Shown here: positions 20,680 through 24,607 of the stretch, in pieces
Position numbering within the stretch: the stretch's first letter is position 1
Layout of the letters: each line of letters opens with the position of its first letter
Assembly: GCA_905250885.1 (NCBI GenBank)
Contig: CAJNOQ010002394.1
Coordinates: 1 to 24,607 of the forward strand
Direction of reading: 5' to 3'
Length of the DNA stretch: 24,607 nt
Source of the DNA: Didymodactylos carnosus
Lineage: Eukaryota; Rotifera; Eurotatoria; Philodinida; Philodinidae
Made by a program: the position numbers and the translations under genes
Notes under the pieces: model-generated
What the model was told of the DNA's origin: nothing
Database searches by the model: none
What the model saw: the letters and a program-made list of their open reading frames with translations, nothing else

Positions 20680-20743
20680 ATCGTATACACATCCGTCTTC
20701 AATTTATGTTGTAGAATTTTCTTTAAGATAGGATGTGTACGAT
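20680..20743. repeat. 64-nt imperfect hairpin, pre-miRNA-like
   Basis: ATCGTATACACATCCGTCTT (20680-20699) pairs with AAGATAGGATGTGTACGAT (20725-20743) through a stem of about 17 pairs broken by a two-base bulge and a small internal loop, with a 25-nt terminal loop. This overall shape is that of an animal pre-miRNA. A GA microsatellite begins a few bases downstream. Confidence 0.4.
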
Positions 20744-20745
20744 CA

Positions 20746-20767
20746 AGAGAGAGAGAGAGAGAGAGAG
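20746..20767. repeat. GA dinucleotide microsatellite
   Basis: About eleven uninterrupted AG units. No gene overlaps it. Confidence 0.9.
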
Positions 20768-21233
20768 GAAAAAACACTGTTTTCAACTAAACAGCAATAT
20801 ATATCTCTATGATCTTTTTTTGGTAAAGAAATAGATTTAGCTGTGCATATGTGTACGTATTTGGAACATTTTCGAATATGGTAGTGACTCTCTATTCTAG
20901 TAAGCAAATACAAAATTTTTGTTCTATTTATGTTAATGAAGGCCATTGTTTTTAGCCATCATATCCTTCGGACTTTGACCCTAGTAGCAATAATATAAGA
21001 GGATAAATTTAGGAAAATAAATCAAATTTTCTCATGAACATTCATCCATTCTATCTACTATAGTAATACATTTATCATCTTTTTTCATCTCACACTTGTT
21101 TATTATCAAAAATAGATTAAGTCTCATGTGGATTCTAACCGATTTGATTGTAATACATAGCATAAAAATTATAATAAAATCAGATACTATACAACTATTG
21201 TATTCCAGAATATAAAAAAATTTCGTTTCCATT

Positions 21234-21374
21234 CAATGATATTCAATATCATTGTATATCTTGAGCATCGTTAACTCTATTTCTCACAGATATGTGAGAA
21301 ATATTATTGCATACCAAGTTGTTCGGTGACAATAAATAAAATTGAAATAAAAACAATTGATCTCTGCGATCAAT
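21234..21374. repeat. Cluster of three perfect inverted repeats
   Basis: Within 141 bp lie: CAATGATATT-C-AATATCATTG (21234-21254, 10-bp arms); ATTTCTCACA-GATA-TGTGAGAAAT (21279-21302, 10-bp arms); ATTGATC-TCTGC-GATCAAT (21356-21374, 7-bp arms). All are exact. They sit 580-720 bp upstream of the MEF2 start codon in otherwise featureless AT-rich DNA. Confidence 0.7.
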
Positions 21375-21875
21375 CTCGGTTATTTAAATATTTTTGAGCA
21401 TTAAACTTTATATTATACTGTAAATGACACACTTTCGCATCTTAAAATATAACGATATTTGAGCGAAATCTTTAACAATCCAAACTGAAGAAACTTCTCG
21501 TGGAATAAGATGTTTCAAATATTTTTTCCTTTATAAAATTTTAAAGACAATCGTCTAATATTTTTTAAATAATACTTCAATGATATCAAACTGCATCTAT
21601 ATTTCTATGACTTCTACGCTCATGAAAAGATAATAAAATAAAATTTTATAGACTAGACATTCCCGCAGAACAAATAGAGAAATTATGTCATCATATACAT
21701 TACCATATTGCTGCAAAGTTGATTTCTGTTAAAAATATAAAAAGATCACCGTTTTGTATTTGTTTTAGAAATTGAACTTTTACGACTATATGGCTCTGTT
21801 TAAATTATAAAATGTTAAACGGCAACAGGTGATTAGTTCATTTTAATATTATCATATTATTCTATACTTTTTTAA

Positions 21876-21953
21876 AATTTATTTAGTATCAATCATTTTT
21901 GTAATAAAAAAGTGAATAATAATAATTCAACAAATAAAAATAATAATATTAAA
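21876..21953 (+). promoter_or_regulatory. MEF2 leader with acceptor-like site
   Basis: AAATTTATTTAG ends at 21886, 67 nt before the ATG. The leader is an AAT-rich tract. A GTG at 21912 is in frame with MEF2, but the conserved MGRKK start at 21954 is the family's own start. Confidence 0.35.
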
Positions 21954-24217
21954 ATGGGTAGGAAAAAAATTCAAATACAACGAATTGTCGATGAACGTAC
22001 TCGTCAAGTTACATTTACAAAACGAAAATTTGGTTTAATGAAGAAGGCCTATGAATTATCGGTACTTTGCGGATGTGAAATTGCTTTGATTGTATTCAAT
22101 AGTAATAATCGATTGTTTCAATATGCGAGCTCTGATATGGACAAAGTCTTATTACGATATGCTGAATATAATGAACCACACGAATCATGCACGAATACAG
22201 AAATTATTGAAGTGAGTATAATAGAACAGAATGGATAATACTTGTCATATTCTTTTGATAAATTTCTCTTTTCTACGATAACCATTACGACCGTGAAACC
22301 ATAAAGTTAGTGATAGTGAAAATAAATGGAGTGGGCTGGTTTTACATGGGAACCTCACCAATAGATTCCTTGAGTTTTCCTAGGAATATAGTTTATAAAA
22401 CGTAGTTTCTGATGGTGATATTTGTTTGTCTAATAAATAATATTAAACAAACAAATATTACAAAACTAATATTTGTTTGTCCCCATAGACCGATCATTCT
22501 TGGATAAGCCTACAGAAATTGGATATCTAGAGAACCATTATGCGTTTCCAAAAGAAATCCATTCTAATGCTGTCAGATTGTAGGGCACATCAAGTCTGTC
22601 ATGTGGATAAATTTGTGTGACTAAGACATTAATTTCTATACAGTTATTAATCTTTCAGTGAAATAAAAGTGAAAGTGAAAAGTTTTGGTATTCCATTAAA
22701 TTAAGATAAGAAGGTTCTATAACTGTACAGAAATTGATACCTTAGTCATAAAAATTTATCTATATGAGCGACTCGATGTGTCCTACAATCTCACAGCATT
22801 AGAATGTGTTAACTCATAGTGGTTCTCTAGAAATCAAGTTCTGTCAGCTTCGAAAATTTTGGGATAACCCGTACTCGCCAGAAATATCTCAGCGTCATCA
22901 AAAAAATGAAGTTTCTGCTAATAAGTTTACTGTCTCTCTTAAGATATTGCACAAAAAACATCAAAATTCTAAAAATATTGAAAGCGAAGATGAACTCGGA
23001 AGTGAATCGGATTATACGATGACACCAATAATTTCTGATCATTTACAGAAAATAGAAAATAATGTAGATATGACACAAGATTTAGAGCAAGCATTTACGG
23101 ACACAGTGAACAGTGTATGTATAAAATTATTTAAATTTTGATAAAAATTAAGTTTTTTTCATTAATATTTTAGTTATTAGTTAATAGCAATTTAACTTTT
23201 GCTCAACCAGTAAATAATGAGCAAAATTTTTTAAATACCATGGGAACATCGTCATCCCAATTTCAATTTCTATCATCGTTTCAACAAGAATTAGGTATTA
23301 GAAAAAAAACATCATCTTTCATCTTGATATGTCATGGTATACGGTATGATTTTAGGTAATTGTAATGCATCAGGAAATAACAATAACGTACATTTAAATA
23401 AAATCGACTCAAATAATACATTTCAAACACCAAAAGTAGTTGGCTTAAGTATGTATAATAAATCTCCAGTACAATCACCATCAATAGTAAGCAAGCAATC
23501 TTCAATGTCGAATGTAATACTTACAATGATACTTTCTTGATCATAAATCATAGATACAATTTTCATATTTAGGTTAATCGACAACCAATTGCTGTGAATA
23601 ATATCATGAATCAAACTCAATCTAATACAGGAACATTAATGACTGGTAAAAGTTTTTTTTTTTTATTAGTTATTTCTAGTTCAATATTTCAACTTCTAAT
23701 TTTAGTTTCACCGGATATGACTGTGTCCGCTATAGATATATCTACTCTAGCATCTCAATTAACATCAAATTTTTTAGCATATATAACCAATTTAAATCAG
23801 CAATCGAATACTGCTCAATTACCAATAGGGTATTTAACAATTAAACTTCTATTATCATTGATAAATATATAACTTTTTATCTTTTCTAGCCTTATCAATC
23901 GAGAACCAACAACAACAACAACAACAACTCCAATAATGATTACAAATACTCCAAATATTGCACAGCAAATGAATGGTGGCATCACTCAACAATTAAATGT
24001 CACAAATTCTTCCAATCCTACTACAGTCACTGTTCCAAGAACAATCAACATCAAACAAGAACCAAAAACACCAATTTTATATACAACGTCAAATAGTCCA
24101 ACATATACGACAACTATAACAAATGGAATACGTAGTGCTAACACTGATTATAATAATTATCAACCAAATCTCAAACATCCTCGTTTATCATTATGGCCAT
24201 CTGGAGCACTTACATAA
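21954..24217 (+). CDS. MEF2: MADS-box transcription factor MEF2
   Basis: MEF2 binds YTA(A/T)4TAR sites and drives muscle and neural differentiation genes. Seven exons, 21954-22211, 22944-23114, 23174-23294, 23356-23513, 23573-23645, 23706-23829 and 23890-24217, join in phase and give 410 aa. Exon 1 is exactly the MADS box plus MEF2 domain (residues 1-86, [20 protein letters not shown] to [15 protein letters not shown]). Its end after residue 86 matches the intron position before the alternative alpha exon of vertebrate MEF2 genes. Exon 2 resembles the alpha-2/insect version: ILHKKHQN and DYTMTP (fly ALNKKEHKN, DYTLTP). Later exons are Asn/Gln/Ser/Thr-rich, as in activation domains. IKQEPKTP near residue 356 is a sumoylation-type motif, and the C-terminus has RLSLW where others have RLSEGW. 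Unusual residues: Gln9 and Gly40. Intron 1 (732 bp) holds a fold-back element; the others are about 60 bp. Confidence 0.96.
22418..22480. repeat. Three copies of ATATTTGTTTGT around a hairpin
   Basis: ATATTTGTTTGT occurs at 22418-22429, inverted at 22447-22458, and again direct at 22469-22480. The first two can form a 12-bp perfect stem with a 17-nt loop. Each copy contains TGTTTGT, a forkhead-type core, though that is only motif-level. It lies in MEF2 intron 1, just before the larger fold-back element. Confidence 0.7.
22508..22846. mobile_element. Long fold-back element in MEF2 intron 1
   Basis: The left arm (about 22508-22650) is matched in reverse complement by the right arm (about 22711-22846) over some 140 bp, around a loop of about 60 bp. 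Aligned landmarks: TCTAGAGAACCA, ATTCTAATGCTGT(C/G)AGATTGTAGG(G/A)CACATC, GTGACTAAG/ATGACTAAG and ACAGTTAT. Several small gaps are present. No open frame for a transposase. It looks like a fold-back MITE or two inverted copies of one repeat. The right arm ends about 100 bp before the exon 2 acceptor, so the transcript would carry a long hairpin. Confidence 0.75.
23907..23928 (+). repeat. ACA trinucleotide repeat coding for threonine
   Basis: A run of ACA units at the start of MEF2 exon 7 encodes seven consecutive threonines. In-frame length variation is likely. Confidence 0.8.
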
Positions 24218-24607
24218 AGTTTAATTCCGAATTACAAGAAAATTTTCCATAAAATAACCAATTTGAACAAGAATTCCATAGTTAAAAAAACATACAATAA
24301 TAATGTCATTTCCATTATTTATTGATATTTAGTAATTTTACAACCACTATTTCTGTTACTAGACACTCAGACAGAGTTTCTGAAAGAATCAAAAGAAGAT
24401 ACCACGACCGGTTTCGACCTTTCTCAAGAGTTTCGTCAGGTAGTTTCCTTCGAGAGACAGAGTTAAGGCACGTCAAGCAGCACAAACTCCGTCCACACCG
24501 TATGAGGGTGTTACTATTCCTTGTTCTTATCGAACAAAGAACGATAACTTTCACACGACGAGAGCGAAGCACGATATCACTGTACAATGCACATGTTCTG
24601 CTTCTCT
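24218..24607. other. MEF2 3' flank and a different-texture segment
   Basis: The first 100-130 bp are AT-rich, presumably MEF2 3' UTR, with no perfect AATAAA. From about 24355 on, base composition is more balanced and the texture changes, with a 90-codon minus-strand frame (24587-24315) of no recognisable family. A hammerhead-like core lies on the minus strand at 24400-24439. The segment is probably the edge of a retroelement cut by the window end. Confidence 0.4.
24400..24439 (-). ncRNA. Hammerhead-ribozyme-like core, probably degenerate
   Basis: On the minus strand CTGACGA (24439-24433, fits CUGANGA) is followed by a stem-loop ACUCUU-GAG-AAAGGU with one C-A mismatch and one G-U pair. Next comes GAAA (24415-24412), whose last A begins a 3-bp stem ACC..GGU around a 6-nt loop, then U-A as a possible cleavage triplet GUA. 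This order, core-stem II-GAAA-stem III-NUH, is that of a hammerhead. Stem I next to the core does not pair convincingly (GAAGG and UCUUC can pair only after a 7-nt gap). Such motifs occur in Penelope-like retroelements, including those of bdelloids. Confidence 0.3.

Larger units (their letters stand above)
16814..21886. other. Five-kilobase gene-poor region between HECA and MEF2
   Basis: No intact gene is supported. It holds two minus-strand protein-like pieces (17237-17049 and 18233-18015), several hairpins, a nested E-box inverted repeat at 18254-18312, AT palindromes at 18869-18888 and 19410-19423, a GA microsatellite, and a cluster of perfect inverted repeats 0.6 kb before MEF2. Two tandem 15-bp units (17387-17401 and 17402-17416, 13 of 15 alike) add a small GC-richer patch. 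Its size is consistent with regulatory DNA for MEF2. Confidence 0.5.

Noticed and set aside
21912..21953. An upstream in-frame extension of MEF2
   Set aside because: It would start at GTG and add only an Asn-rich stretch from the AAT-rich leader; MEF2 proteins start at MGRKK.
1..24607. A CRISPR array or prokaryotic operon
   Set aside because: No regularly spaced direct repeats; genes have spliceosomal introns throughout.

Overview
The window is nuclear DNA of a small invertebrate animal. It is about 70 percent A+T. It holds multi-exon genes with short introns (mostly 50-75 bp, GT..AG) for two animal-type transcription or developmental regulators (MEF2 and Headcase) plus two widespread housekeeping proteins (NOP14 and TSPO). 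My best guess is a rotifer, probably bdelloid, from base composition, intron size and an acceptor-like site just before every start codon; this is inference and was not tested.

Layout, all five intact genes on the + strand: (1) 1-3373, no intact gene, an inverted-repeat element and decayed coding remnants; (2) 3476-4099, a three-exon TSPO/TspO gene; (3) 4326-5232, a frameshifted coding remnant on the minus strand; (4) 6964-8088, a three-exon gene for a small secreted four-cysteine protein that I cannot assign, with a 315-bp mariner-like MITE in its first intron; (5) 8089-11400, gene-poor with transposon debris; (6) 11431-15200, a 20-exon NOP14 gene; (7) 15650-16650, a three-exon Headcase (HECA) gene that lacks the usual N-terminal domain; (8) 16814-21886, a 5-kb gene-poor stretch with hairpins, two palindromic E-boxes, a transposase-like scrap and one unexplained minus-strand open frame; (9) 21954-24217, a seven-exon MEF2 gene whose first intron carries a long fold-back element; (10) 24218-24607, a segment of different texture with a hammerhead-ribozyme-like core on the minus strand.

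For the four recognised genes the exon models close in phase at every junction and give lengths close to those of the families (TSPO 166 aa, NOP14 816 aa, MEF2 410 aa), except Headcase (294 aa, short because its N-terminal module is absent). The genes do not form a pathway: NOP14 acts in 40S ribosome assembly, MEF2 and Headcase in transcription and differentiation, TSPO in a membrane. NOP14 and HECA lie head-to-tail 450 bp apart and could be co-transcribed if the organism uses spliced-leader trans-splicing. The most interesting points are the minimal Headcase, the MEF2 intron fold-back and its Asp40-to-Gly change, the hammerhead-like core, the two pre-miRNA-like hairpins, and the unassigned secreted gene.
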